Source: a virus. From it: a stretch of 44,443 nt of DNA. The stretch's first letter is position 1; each line of letters starts with the position of its first letter. The notes beneath the pieces were generated by a model that did not search any database, had not been told where the DNA came from, and was given only the letters and a program-made list of their open reading frames with translations. Below, in pieces: positions 21,448 through 28,524 of the stretch. The stretch is from the IMG/VR virus record IMGVR_UViG_3300027082_000002, positions 1 through 44,443 of that record. One strand, given 5' to 3'. The position numbers and the translations under genes were made by a program.

Positions 21448-22406
21448 GCGCACTAAAGAACGTCGTCAGCTTCCCTTCGGAGGCCAGGAGGGAGAGTCGT
21501 GTGAACTCCTGGAAATGGAACGAGCTCGAGGAGGACGTGTTGGATGAACTGCCGCACGTCTGCCAGATCATCTACCTGCGCATCATGCGCAAGCACATGG
21601 ATTATGCGACCGGCATCGTCGGGCGTGTGCGCAAGATCAGCTACGAGCAGATCAAGGAGCGCCTTCGCTATACCCCGCCACCGCAAAGCCGCGAGAAGTC
21701 CGTCGAGTACAGCACCGACCAGATCAAGAAGCTGATCAAGAAGCTGGTTGACGCGGGGCTGCTGGAGCGACTGCACGACACCAGCCAAGGCATTCAGCCC
21801 ATGGAATTTCGCCTCCCGCTGGCCTGTACAGACCTCGATTCACAGGGCCACGACAGGGCCACGGCAACAGGGCCACGACAGAACCCGCATTCCAGAGCCT
21901 CTGGCGAGGGTAACAGAGCCACGACAGAGCCACGTAAAAACGCGCCACAGGGCCACCCTTCCGGGTCCGGTAATAACCCCTCCTTACCTAAAGGTAAGGA
22001 GTCGTCAGGGAAATCGAGATCGACCAAGAGGAATAGGTTCGAGCAGGGCGACATGGACCTGGCCGAACGTATGGCCGGTCACGTTGACAGCCTCGCTGGT
22101 GAGCCGGGCAAGCGAAGCCTCGACGCCTGGGCCAACGAGATTCGGCTGATGCGCGAGCGTGACGGCCACACCCCAGAGCAAATCCGATGGCTGATGGACT
22201 GGTCCGCTGCCGACTCGTTCTGGCAGCGCAACGTCCTGTCGCCGGCAAAGCTGCGCGAGAAATGGCAGCAGCTGGTGATCCAGGCCAAGGCTCAGCACAA
22301 ACCCAAGAGCCGGCCCGATGGCCGCAAGGGCTTTGCCCAGCCCAAGGAGCAGGGCACCTACACGCCGACCGACATGGACAACCTGCCTGCCTGGATGAGG
22401 GATTGA
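21444..22406 (+). CDS. O-like replication initiator carrying the origin
   Basis: 320 residues. The N-terminal 130 residues are a winged-helix replication domain (CQIIYLRIMRKHMDYATG ... RKISYEQIKERLRY ... LVDAGLLERLHD). The middle is a low-complexity linker whose DNA holds the iterons. The C-terminal 90 residues (GHTPEQIRWLMDWSAADSFWQRNVLSPAKLREKWQQLV) match the end found in lambda O-like and DnaT-like initiators, which bind the helicase loader. It is followed 2 bp later by the DnaC-like loader: an O-P pair. Confidence 0.85.
   Translation: MSALKNVVSFPSEARRESRVNSWKWNELEEDVLDELPHVCQIIYLRIMRKHMDYATGIVGRVRKISYEQIKERLRYTPPPQSREKSVEYSTDQIKKLIKKLVDAGLLERLHDTSQGIQPMEFRLPLACTDLDSQGHDRATATGPRQNPHSRASGEGNRATTEPRKNAPQGHPSGSGNNPSLPKGKESSGKSRSTKRNRFEQGDMDLAERMAGHVDSLAGEPGKRSLDAWANEIRLMRERDGHTPEQIRWLMDWSAADSFWQRNVLSPAKLREKWQQLVIQAKAQHKPKSRPDGRKGFAQPKEQGTYTPTDMDNLPAWMRD
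21842..21957 (+). repeat. Replication origin iterons inside the initiator gene
   Basis: Six copies of an 11-bp unit ACAG(G/A)GCCACG: 21842-21852, 21853-21863, 21867-21877, 21913-21923, 21924-21934 and 21947-21957 (last base differs). A seventh degenerate copy starts at 21878. Two pairs are exactly tandem. Position in the middle of an O-like gene is as in lambda ori. Confidence 0.8.
21981..22000 (+). repeat. Perfect palindrome next to the origin
   Basis: TCCTTACC TAAA GGTAAGGA: 8-bp arms with a 4-base AT centre, 24 bp downstream of the last iteron, within the linker codons. It could be a melting or protein-binding element of the origin. It has no T run, so it is not a terminator. Confidence 0.7.
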
Positions 22407-22408
22407 TC

Positions 22409-23233
22409 ATGACTGCACCGCTGACCACCACTCCTGACGTTCGCAGCCACCTGGCCAACGTGCTGTCCGGCAAGGCCGAGACGCACGGCGAACACTGCCG
22501 CATCCACGGCAGCTACATCGCCACCAAGATGCCCAACGGCAAGTGGTCCGACTGCCCGGACTGCATCGAAGAGGAAAAGGATCTGCAGCGCCAGGCCGAG
22601 CAACGCGCGCGCGCCGGGCAGGCCAACGCCGGCCGCCTCGAGAAGCTCCGCGAGGGCTCGTTGATCCCGCGTCGCTTCCAAAGCCGCACGCTGGAGGGCT
22701 TCAAGACCGATAGCCGCCGCGACAAGGCCTTCGCCCTGACGGCCTGCCAGCGCTACGTCGAGCGCTTCGACGAGCGCCTCGAGCAGGGTGGCGGCATGGT
22801 GCTGACCGGCTCCGTGGGCGCCGGCAAGAGCCACCTGGCCTACGCCATCGGCAATGCACTGCTGGAGCGTGGCCATCGCGTGATGGGCATCGACGTCTAC
22901 GAGCTCATCGACCTGATCAAGGAGCGCGCCTTCAGCCGCGAGAAGGGAGCTAGCGAGCGCGAGGCCATCAAGGCGTTCGTCGCCGGCCTCGACCTGCTGA
23001 TCCTCGACGAGATCGGCGCCCAGCTGGGCACCGAATGGGAGCGCCTGATGCTCTTCAAGATCATCAACGAGCGCTACAAGGCCCAGCTGCCCACCATCCT
23101 GATTTCCAACATCGACGCGGGCGCACTGAGCGACTACCTGGGCGAGCGCATCCTCGACCGCATGACCGAGGGCGGTGGCATGACGCTGACCCTGGACTGG
23201 GAGAGCTACCGCAAGGAGGCCGGCCATGCGTAA
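22409..23233 (+). CDS. DnaC/IstB-like helicase loader ATPase
   Basis: 274 residues. A Cys/His knuckle at the N-terminus (C30, H33, then CPDC at 49-52) precedes the AAA+ core with Walker A GSVGAGKS (134-141), Walker B LLILDE (196-201), and sensor residues in PTILISNIDA. This is the DnaC-type loader that brings host DnaB to the phage origin with the O-like protein. It overlaps the next gene by 8 bp. ATG 22409 follows the initiator stop directly. Confidence 0.9.
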   Translation: MTAPLTTTPDVRSHLANVLSGKAETHGEHCRIHGSYIATKMPNGKWSDCPDCIEEEKDLQRQAEQRARAGQANAGRLEKLREGSLIPRRFQSRTLEGFKTDSRRDKAFALTACQRYVERFDERLEQGGGMVLTGSVGAGKSHLAYAIGNALLERGHRVMGIDVYELIDLIKERAFSREKGASEREAIKAFVAGLDLLILDEIGAQLGTEWERLMLFKIINERYKAQLPTILISNIDAGALSDYLGERILDRMTEGGGMTLTLDWESYRKEAGHA

Positions 23234-23948
23234 GCCCTGGACCCCCGAGGAGGACGCCCGGCTGATCGCCCTGCGCGAGGCCGGCCACTCCATCAACCAG
23301 GTGGTCGCGGTGCTGGGCCGCACCCGCGGCAGCGTCTCCAGCCGCATGACCAAGCTGGGGCTGTTCAACAAGAACACACAACGGCCCTGGACGGCGGAGG
23401 AGATCGATCATCTGATCGCCCACTACCGCGACCCCGAGTGGCCGGTGAAGCGCCTGGCCGCGCGCTACGGGCGCACCAAGGGCGCGGTGCGTATGCGGGC
23501 CGCGTATCTCGGCATCCAGCAGCCGGAGCGGGATTACAAGACCAAGCCCGCCGAGGTGGACCAGCGCATCGTCACCCTGGCGATGGCCGACCTGCCCAGC
23601 GACGAGATCGCCGAGCGGGTGGGCTGCTCGCCCGGCTACGTGTGGCGGGTGATGAAGCAGCGGCCGAACCTTCACCGCCAGTGGAAGCGCGAGAACACCC
23701 CGGCACCGGCGGACACCGGGGAGGCCTACGCCGAGGCACAGAAAATTAACACGCCGCCCGCCGAGCCCGAGCCGGCACCGTCGGCCGTGCCTGCCGAGCT
23801 TCTCGACCGCTGCGCCGCCATGCACCTGACGCTGCTCGAGCAGACCCGCGAGGCCTACGCCCGGGGCAACGAGAGCGCCGGCCGTGAGCTGGCCTGGCTG
23901 ATCGAGACCGGCGAGCAGCTGGTGGCCGCGGGAGGTGAGGCGGCATGA
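23226..23948 (+). CDS. Tandem SANT/Myb-like DNA-binding protein (240 aa)
   Basis: 240 residues with two Trp-anchored Myb/SANT-like repeats (RKPWTPEEDARLIALREAGHS, then RPWTAEEIDHLIAHYRDPEWP) and a third helix-turn-helix (LPSDEIAERVGCSPGYVWRVMKQ). A Pro/Ala/Glu linker separates them from a helical C-terminal domain. Proteins of this kind occur beside phage replication genes; the function is not settled. The N-terminal repeat resembles the leftward gene at 12089-12508. It overlaps both neighbours by 4-8 bp. Confidence 0.75.
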   Translation: MRKPWTPEEDARLIALREAGHSINQVVAVLGRTRGSVSSRMTKLGLFNKNTQRPWTAEEIDHLIAHYRDPEWPVKRLAARYGRTKGAVRMRAAYLGIQQPERDYKTKPAEVDQRIVTLAMADLPSDEIAERVGCSPGYVWRVMKQRPNLHRQWKRENTPAPADTGEAYAEAQKINTPPAEPEPAPSAVPAELLDRCAAMHLTLLEQTREAYARGNESAGRELAWLIETGEQLVAAGGEAA

Positions 23949-24565
23949 GCAAGCCCAAGCCCTACATCTCCCGCGCCACGACCCTGCAGGACGCTCTGGC
24001 TGCAAGCAGCGAGTTCTTGCCGATTCCTGGTTATGAGGATCGATTCGAGATCAATAGGCACGGCGTGGTGAGGAGTATTCGCAGACCCGTCAACAGTCCT
24101 GTTGCTGGTGGCAGCAGAATGATCGGCGGCAAGGTTCTCAAGCCAGCCATTGTGAAGGGGTACCCAGCGATACAGCCGAACGTTAAAGGCACTCGCAAGA
24201 CGCTGTATCTCCACCGGGCTATGGCCGAGCTATTTGTTCCCAACCCGGATGGCAAGCCGTTCGTCAACCACATTGACGGCGACAAGACAAACATGAGCCC
24301 AGATAACCTTGAGTGGTGCACGCACAAAGAGAACATGCGTCACGCCTTCTCTACTGGGTTGGCGCCTAACCCCAAGACCGGGCCTGGCGAAGCGAGCCCT
24401 TCGGCAAAGCTCAACAACGAAAAAGTACGCCTCATCAAGTACCGCCTAAAGCTCGGCGAGAGCCATGCCTCAATAGCTGCTGATTTCGACGTCCGCCCCG
24501 GAACAATCACCTTCATCGCGAATGGCGATACATGGGCTCATGTACGCATGGAGGGTGAATCATGA
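23945..24565 (+). CDS. NUMOD4-HNH homing endonuclease fused to a NinB-like N-terminus
   Basis: 206 residues. Residues 1-20 (MSKPKPYISRATTLQDALAA) do not belong to the nuclease: they resemble the first residues of the NinB gene that follows (YVSQARSMEDILAA). From residue 24 the sequence is a NUMOD4 motif (PIPGYEDRFEINRHGVVRS), then an HNH core (LHRAMAELFVPNPDGKPFVNHIDGDKTNMSPDNLEWCTHKENM), and a C-terminal helix-turn-helix (GESHASIAADFDVRPGTITFIAN). Base composition falls at the junction near base 24008. The nuclease gene appears to have captured the ninB start codon and ribosome site. Confidence 0.85.
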   Translation: MSKPKPYISRATTLQDALAASSEFLPIPGYEDRFEINRHGVVRSIRRPVNSPVAGGSRMIGGKVLKPAIVKGYPAIQPNVKGTRKTLYLHRAMAELFVPNPDGKPFVNHIDGDKTNMSPDNLEWCTHKENMRHAFSTGLAPNPKTGPGEASPSAKLNNEKVRLIKYRLKLGESHASIAADFDVRPGTITFIANGDTWAHVRMEGES

Positions 24566-25047
24566 GCGAAAAAGAGTATGTGTCCCAAGCCAGGAGCATG
24601 GAAGACATCCTCGCAGCCATCGCAAAGCTGCCTGGGATATGCAGCAAGGCGCTGCAGCAGTGGGGGGCTATTGAAATTGTGGTGAGGAAGAAAAAACGAA
24701 AGCGAAGTCTTGATCAAAATCGCCTCGGTCGCCTGTGGTGCAAGGAGGCCAGCGAGCAAGGCGACATGACCGCCGAGGAGTATCGCGGGTACTGCAAGCT
24801 TCACTTCGGCATGGCCATCCTCTGCCGCGACTCCGAGAAGTACCTGGCCGCCTGCCAGAAAGTGCTAGGTGGCCTCACCTATGAGCAGAAGCTGGCGCTG
24901 ATGATGCAGCCGCACGACTACCCGGTCACGCGGGGCATGACCAAGCGGCAGAAGGCCGAGTACCTGAACGAGTGCTACCAGCACTTCACCGGGCTTGGCT
25001 TCCGGCTGACCGAGCCGAGCCTGCAAGGCTATGAGGAGGCGGCATGA
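24562..25047 (+). CDS. ninB: NinB-like recombination protein
   Basis: 161 residues: KRKRSLDQNRLGRLWCKEASEQGDMTAEEYRGYCKLHFG, then TRGMTKRQKAEYLNECYQHFTGLGFRLTEP, the NinB family pattern. NinB (Orf) is a recombination mediator that binds SSB and single-stranded DNA in the lambda Red pathway. The N-terminal 50 codons are AT-richer than the rest, like the HNH gene just upstream, and the start is coupled to it by ATGA. The N-terminal segment therefore seems to have arrived together with the nuclease gene. Confidence 0.85.
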   Translation: MSEKEYVSQARSMEDILAAIAKLPGICSKALQQWGAIEIVVRKKKRKRSLDQNRLGRLWCKEASEQGDMTAEEYRGYCKLHFGMAILCRDSEKYLAACQKVLGGLTYEQKLALMMQPHDYPVTRGMTKRQKAEYLNECYQHFTGLGFRLTEPSLQGYEEAA

Positions 25048-25304
25048 AGCGCAGTTCAGAATTGCGGCGCAAATCGCCCATTTCGGCTGGTTCAGGGCTC
25101 AAGCGTAAACCGATGAAGGCCCGGCCCAAGCGCAAGGCCAGGACCGACAAGCGCTGGCGATCGCCGGACTACCTCGCCTGGGTGCGGCAACGCCCCTGCT
25201 GCTTTTGCGCGCTCGGGCCTTGCGATCCGCACCACGTCATCGGGCTTGGCTGGGGGCTCTCCGGCATGGGCCTCACGGCACCGGAAGACAAGGAGGCTTT
25301 ATGA
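25044..25304 (+). pseudogene. Truncated DUF968/HNH-like gene, 5' remnant
   Basis: 86 residues ending in HHVIGLGWGLSGMGLTAPEDKEAL. The final domain matches residues of the intact gene at 26373 up to the exact GLSGMGL-AP point (KRWRSPDYLAWVRQRPCCFCALGPCD against KRFRSKKYTNWVKSRPCVFCGISPCD). The downstream catalytic MPLCRYHHDAVH part is missing and replaced by EDKEAL and a stop, where the Dam gene begins. The N-terminal 25 residues are basic. The ribosome site and start are intact, so a truncated zinc-knuckle protein may still be made. Confidence 0.75.
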
Positions 25305-25756
25305 GCAATATGGACGTTCATTTCAGTAGCAAGACGGACATGTGGGCGACGCCGAACGACTTCTTTGCCAGCTTAGATGCCGTTTTCCGATTTGAGACTG
25401 ATGTTTGTGCGATTGCTGAGAATGCTAAGTGTGCCCGTTACTTCACCCCTGAGATGGACGGGCTTTCTCAGGAATGGGCGGGTATCTGCTGGATGAACCC
25501 GCCCTATGGCCGGGGGATCGGGGCGTGGGTCGGGAAGGCTCTGGAGAGCGCCAAGACGAACGGCGCCACTGTGGTATGCCTCCTGCCCGCTCGTGTGGAT
25601 ACGCGCTGGTGGCACGACTACTGCACACAAGGCGAGGTGCATTTCCTTAAGGGGCGGCTCAAGTTCGGCGACGCCAAGCATAGCGCGCCATTTCCCTGTG
25701 CAGTCGTGGTGTTTCGCCCCTCCGTTCTCGACGCAGATATTGAGGTGGCTGCATGA
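25301..25756 (+). CDS. Phage N6-adenine DNA methyltransferase (Dam-like)
   Basis: 151 residues: SKTDMWATPNDFFASLDAVFRFETDVCA, the catalytic motif WMNPPYG (NPPY at 66-69), VVCLLPARVDTRWWHDY and LKGRLKFGD, characteristic of the phage DNA N-6-adenine-methyltransferase family. It methylates adenine in a short site, protecting against host restriction or marking phage DNA. AAGGAGG lies just before ATG 25301, and both ends overlap neighbours (ATGA). Together with the HNH gene that follows it interrupts DUF968. Confidence 0.88.
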   Translation: MSNMDVHFSSKTDMWATPNDFFASLDAVFRFETDVCAIAENAKCARYFTPEMDGLSQEWAGICWMNPPYGRGIGAWVGKALESAKTNGATVVCLLPARVDTRWWHDYCTQGEVHFLKGRLKFGDAKHSAPFPCAVVVFRPSVLDADIEVAA

Positions 25757-26376
25757 CCTGGCATAAAAAGCGATTCACCCCAGATGAGAAGAAGGTTCAT
25801 GTCCAGTGCAAGAACTGCGCGCGGGATATGTGGCTGCCGCCCAGCAAGGTCGAGATGTACCGATGCTGCTCGAAGGCATGCAAGTCGGCTATCAGCGCCG
25901 CCAGGATTGGCGCTCGGACTCGGCCATGCGAGACGTGCGGCACCGTTTTCACTCCGAGGAAATATCAGGTTGAGAACGGCGCTGGCCGTTACTGCTCGCA
26001 AGCCTGCAATGAGGCTGCGAGGAGCGCACTCATGACTTACGAGGCAAAAGCGAAAGCAAAGGCCGTGATGGCTGAAATGCGCGCAGCCGGAATGATCAAT
26101 ATGCCAAAAGGGGAGCAGAACCACAGGTGGGCTGGCGGTGTTTCTCGGGCCAACGGTTACATCAACCTTCGCAAAGGCGCGCGCTACATTCCCGAGCACA
26201 GGCTGGTAATGGAGGAGCACCTTGGCCGACGCCTCCGAACTGATGAGGTTGTGCACCACATCAACCACGACAAGACGGATAACCGGATTGAAAATCTGCA
26301 AGTCATGTCGCGCGCCGAGCACATCGACGAGCATCGTGACGACCTCGTGGCGGGGCTGAGGAGGGCCGGCAAATGA
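25753..26376 (+). CDS. HNH homing endonuclease with N-terminal zinc fingers
   Basis: 207 residues. Two Cys4 modules at the N-terminus (VQCKNCARDMWLPPSKVEMYRCCSKAC, then PCETCGTVFTPRKYQ ... GRYCSQAC) bind zinc. The C-terminal HNH core reads YIPEHRLVMEEHLGRRLRTDEVVHHINHDKTDNRIENLQVMSRAEHIDEH, with the HH, N and H residues of the family. This is a free-standing homing endonuclease of the kind phages pass to each other. ATGA overlaps link it to Dam and to the intact DUF968 gene, so the three move as a unit. Confidence 0.87.
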   Translation: MTWHKKRFTPDEKKVHVQCKNCARDMWLPPSKVEMYRCCSKACKSAISAARIGARTRPCETCGTVFTPRKYQVENGAGRYCSQACNEAARSALMTYEAKAKAKAVMAEMRAAGMINMPKGEQNHRWAGGVSRANGYINLRKGARYIPEHRLVMEEHLGRRLRTDEVVHHINHDKTDNRIENLQVMSRAEHIDEHRDDLVAGLRRAGK

Positions 26377-26708
26377 AGGACAAGCGATTCCGCTCGAAAA
26401 AATACACCAACTGGGTGAAGTCCCGCCCGTGCGTGTTCTGCGGCATTTCGCCATGTGACGCACATCACGTTATTGGCCTTGGGTGGGGCTTGTCTGGGAT
26501 GGGCCTCAAAGCACCATGCTCGTTCACCATGCCGCTGTGCCGCTATCACCATGACGCCGTGCATCGCTCGCCGGGGCTGCAATCACAGCAGCCGACCTGG
26601 CTGCGCTGGACGATCCGCGCGGCGCTGGCTGAGGACTTTGACACCGAGACGCGCGAGGAGCTGACCCATGCCCTTGCGTTCCTTGAGGCACAGGAGGCAG
26701 AGGCATGA
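26373..26708 (+). CDS. DUF968-like HNH protein, intact copy
   Basis: 111 residues: RSKKYTNWVKSRPCVFCGISPCDAHHVIGLGWGLSGMG, then MPLCRYHHDAVHRSPG, an HNH-like zinc site (CxxC ... HH ... CxxHH), then a helical C-terminus. The family is a putative nuclease of the lambdoid nin region (compare the Ref and DUF968 proteins), perhaps processing recombination structures. It is the complete homologue of the truncated gene at 25044. DNA of the shared part differs mostly at silent positions, so it is not a fresh duplicate. Confidence 0.78.
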   Translation: MKDKRFRSKKYTNWVKSRPCVFCGISPCDAHHVIGLGWGLSGMGLKAPCSFTMPLCRYHHDAVHRSPGLQSQQPTWLRWTIRAALAEDFDTETREELTHALAFLEAQEAEA

Positions 26709-27043
26709 GCGTTTGCATGACATGCGGCGGGGTGGATGGTCACGGCTTTGGCTGTGATGAGGCGTGGGCCGAGGAGCGCGCCGACGTGCTGGGGCAGAAC
26801 GGCAACGATGGCCAGCACTATGACGCCGTTGACCGCCCCGAGCACTACCAGAGCGAAGCCGGCATCGAGTGCATCGACGCCATTCGCGCCGCCCTGGGCC
26901 TCGAGGGATTCGTGGCGCACTGCCGGGGCACGGCTCTCAAGTACGCCTGGCGCTCGGGCAAGAAGGCCGCCCATGCCGAGGATCTACGGAAGGGGGCTTG
27001 GTACTTGACCAAGGCCGCCGAGGCACTGGAGGACGAGCAATGA
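26705..27043 (+). CDS. DUF3310 protein
   Basis: 112 residues. A short Cys/His N-terminus (MSVCMTCGGVDGHGFGCDE) is followed by the DUF3310 domain: YDAVDRPEHYQSEAGIECIDAIRAALG, RGTALKYAWRSGKK, and EDLRKGAWYLTKA. The family is widespread in phages and has been annotated as nucleotide kinase-like, but its activity is not established. It overlaps both neighbours by 4 bp in the nin-like region. Confidence 0.8.
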   Translation: MSVCMTCGGVDGHGFGCDEAWAEERADVLGQNGNDGQHYDAVDRPEHYQSEAGIECIDAIRAALGLEGFVAHCRGTALKYAWRSGKKAAHAEDLRKGAWYLTKAAEALEDEQ

Positions 27044-27237
27044 ACGCATACGAGCACGCTGTCGATGATGAACTGATTGTGGCGCATCTCGGCGTGACGG
27101 TTCCCGGCGACGATTACGAGACCGCAAGGAAGAAGCTCCAGCAGCTCATCGACTGGCATATCACCGTGGCGACTGACCCGCGCGTCAACGGAGGGTATCG
27201 GCTGGTCAAGGTTGAGGAGGACGAACCATGCAAATGA
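27040..27237 (+). CDS. Hypothetical protein (65 aa)
   Basis: 65 residues (MNAYEHAVDDELIVAHLGVTVPGDDYETARKKLQQLIDWHITVATDPRVNGG ...) with a helical core and acidic start, common in small nin-region genes. ATGA-coupled to DUF3310 upstream and overlapping the next gene by 10 bp. The family is not recognised. Confidence 0.6.
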   Translation: MNAYEHAVDDELIVAHLGVTVPGDDYETARKKLQQLIDWHITVATDPRVNGGYRLVKVEEDEPCK

Positions 27238-27419
27238 TCAGCAGCGCAGCAGGCACCCGGCTGGCTCGCGCCAAGGTGGCGCTAGACAAGCTGCATGACC
27301 GTGGCCCGCACGACCTCGATGCCGACGACGCCTGGGATGAGTACGTCAACGCAGCCGAGGACCTGGCCGATGAGCTGGTGGCGCAAGGCTTCCACGCCCT
27401 GGATGGGGCAGAGAAATGA
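27228..27419 (+). CDS. Hypothetical acidic protein (63 aa)
   Basis: 63 residues (MQMISSAAGTRLARAKVALDKLHDRGPHDLDADDAWDEYVNAAEDLADEL ...), all-helical with an Asp-rich middle. The ribosome site GAGGACG lies within the end of the preceding gene. The function is unknown. Confidence 0.55.
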   Translation: MQMISSAAGTRLARAKVALDKLHDRGPHDLDADDAWDEYVNAAEDLADELVAQGFHALDGAEK

Positions 27420-27628
27420 CGGCTTTAGCGTACTTCCTTATAGGCATGGTTGTTGGCTGTTTCATGGCGTATGCGGCTGGAGATGGCCTGGAGTCAGAGC
27501 CGGTCGCTGCTGGACTCATGGGGCTCGTCGCTTGGCCGCTGGTGCTTCTCATAGTCGTTGTGGCTCTGCCTTTTCTGCCCCTGCTGTGGCTTTTCGGCAA
27601 GTTAGGTGAAGCGGGGGGCGAGCGATGA
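27416..27628 (+). CDS. Small membrane protein with two spans (70 aa)
   Basis: 70 residues with two hydrophobic helices: about 3-21 (ALAYFLIGMVVGCFMAYA) and 33-58 (LMGLVAWPLVLLIVVVALPF). A short polar turn and a charged C-terminus frame them. A hairpin membrane protein in this place could be an exclusion or accessory factor; size and topology also fit a small holin, but it lies 2.4 kb before the late promoter, so a lysis role is unlikely. Confidence 0.6.
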   Translation: MTALAYFLIGMVVGCFMAYAAGDGLESEPVAAGLMGLVAWPLVLLIVVVALPFLPLLWLFGKLGEAGGER

Positions 27629-28020
27629 GCAAGACGAGTCGCACCAAGGGAGCCGCAGGGGAGCGCGAACTGGCCGCCCTGCTCGGCGAGCGGTTGGGGC
27701 TCAGTCTCCGCCGCCGCCTTGCGCAGTACCAGGCCGGCGGGCACGACCTCGAGGGATGGGACGGCGTGCATATCGAGGTGAAGCGCTACAAGGCCGCCAG
27801 CCAGGGGCAGGTGGCCGGCTGGTGGCAGCAGACGCTCGAGCAGTGCGCAGGCGGTGAGACGCCGCTGCTGGCATACCGTGCCGACCAGCAGGCGTGGCGC
27901 TTCGTGCTTCGCCCCTGCGATTGGGGCGGCCCGACGCCAGAGCCGGCAGAGGTCGACATCGACGGGCTGTGCGCCTGGGTGCGCAGCGGGCAGCAATTGA
28001 CCATGGAGGTCAGCGAATGA
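27625..28020 (+). CDS. PDDEXK-type phage nuclease, possible Holliday junction resolvase
   Basis: 131 residues. A KGAAGERELAALL helix carries the first acidic residue; then GGHDLEGWDGVHIEVKRYK supplies the D and E-x-K of the PD-(D/E)XK fold, followed by WWQQTLEQC and PLLAYRADQQAWRFVL. Proteins of this shape replace RusA or NinG in nin-like regions and are likely structure-specific nucleases for recombination intermediates. Start and stop both overlap neighbours. Confidence 0.75.
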   Translation: MSKTSRTKGAAGERELAALLGERLGLSLRRRLAQYQAGGHDLEGWDGVHIEVKRYKAASQGQVAGWWQQTLEQCAGGETPLLAYRADQQAWRFVLRPCDWGGPTPEPAEVDIDGLCAWVRSGQQLTMEVSE

Positions 28021-28148
28021 AGCGTATCGCGTATTGGGCGACTCTCACCGTGCTGGCCGGGGCCATCACGCTCGGGCTGTCAGCCATTGGCGAGCCGCAA
28101 TCGGCATGGTTTGTCTGCGACCTCATGGGTGTGGAGGTGTGCGGGTGA
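28017..28148 (+). CDS. Tiny membrane or secreted protein (43 aa)
   Basis: 43 residues: a basic start (MKRIAYWATL) and one hydrophobic segment (TVLAGAITLGLSAIG), then a Cys-containing tail (WFVCDLMGVEVCG). Coupled by ATGA overlaps on both sides, which is the main evidence. It may be a signal-anchored peptide; the role is unknown. Confidence 0.5.
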   Translation: MKRIAYWATLTVLAGAITLGLSAIGEPQSAWFVCDLMGVEVCG

Positions 28149-28327
28149 CCGACAAGCAAGCCGAGAAGCCGCATATCAGCAGAGCCAAGAGAGGCGGATG
28201 GAAGTGCGTCGGGGCGCACATCATCTGCTACAGCAGCAACGTGTATGAGGCGTGGGCCGGATGGGCGGGCGTGCCTGTGGATCGTCCGTATGAGCCAGAA
28301 AAGCGCAGCCGCCGGGAGGACGCATGA
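28145..28327 (+). CDS. Hypothetical protein (60 aa)
   Basis: A GTG start overlapping the previous stop (GTGA) opens 60 residues with SRAKRGGWKCVGAHIICYSSNVYEAWAGWAG. This matches the small phage proteins that read GWKC ... G.S...AYEAW, perhaps a short beta-hairpin domain. The C-terminus is basic (YEPEKRSRREDA). The function is unknown. Confidence 0.55.
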   Translation: MTDKQAEKPHISRAKRGGWKCVGAHIICYSSNVYEAWAGWAGVPVDRPYEPEKRSRREDA

Positions 28328-28524
28328 AGTGGCACAAGCGCAGCGAGACGAGTATCGGATGCGGCGACTGGATCATCTGCCGTACCCGGCACAGCGGAGT
28401 GGATATGTACACGCTGCATCGCGGACAGGACGTGGTGGGGTTTTACGAAAAATCTGCGGAAGCAAAGAAATCGGCTGAGTGCGGAGGAGGAGAGCTGTGG
28501 GCGAACTCGCGTGGGGAGTATTGA
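28324..28524 (+). CDS. Hypothetical protein (66 aa)
   Basis: 66 residues (MKWHKRSETSIGCGDWIICRTRHSGVDMYTLHRGQDVVGFYEKSAEAKKSAEC ...), a small beta-rich fold followed by a helix, with a DUF-like GCGDWIIC start. The HNH gene begins inside its last 28 bases. The reading frame past the HNH start is short (GELWANSRGEY), and could be a trimmed C-terminus left by that insertion. Confidence 0.55.
   Translation: MKWHKRSETSIGCGDWIICRTRHSGVDMYTLHRGQDVVGFYEKSAEAKKSAECGGGELWANSRGEY

Noticed and set aside
25205-25300. Longer N-terminus for the Dam gene
   Set aside because: Upstream codons are a shadow of the truncated DUF968 gene; AAGGAGG stands directly before ATG 25301.
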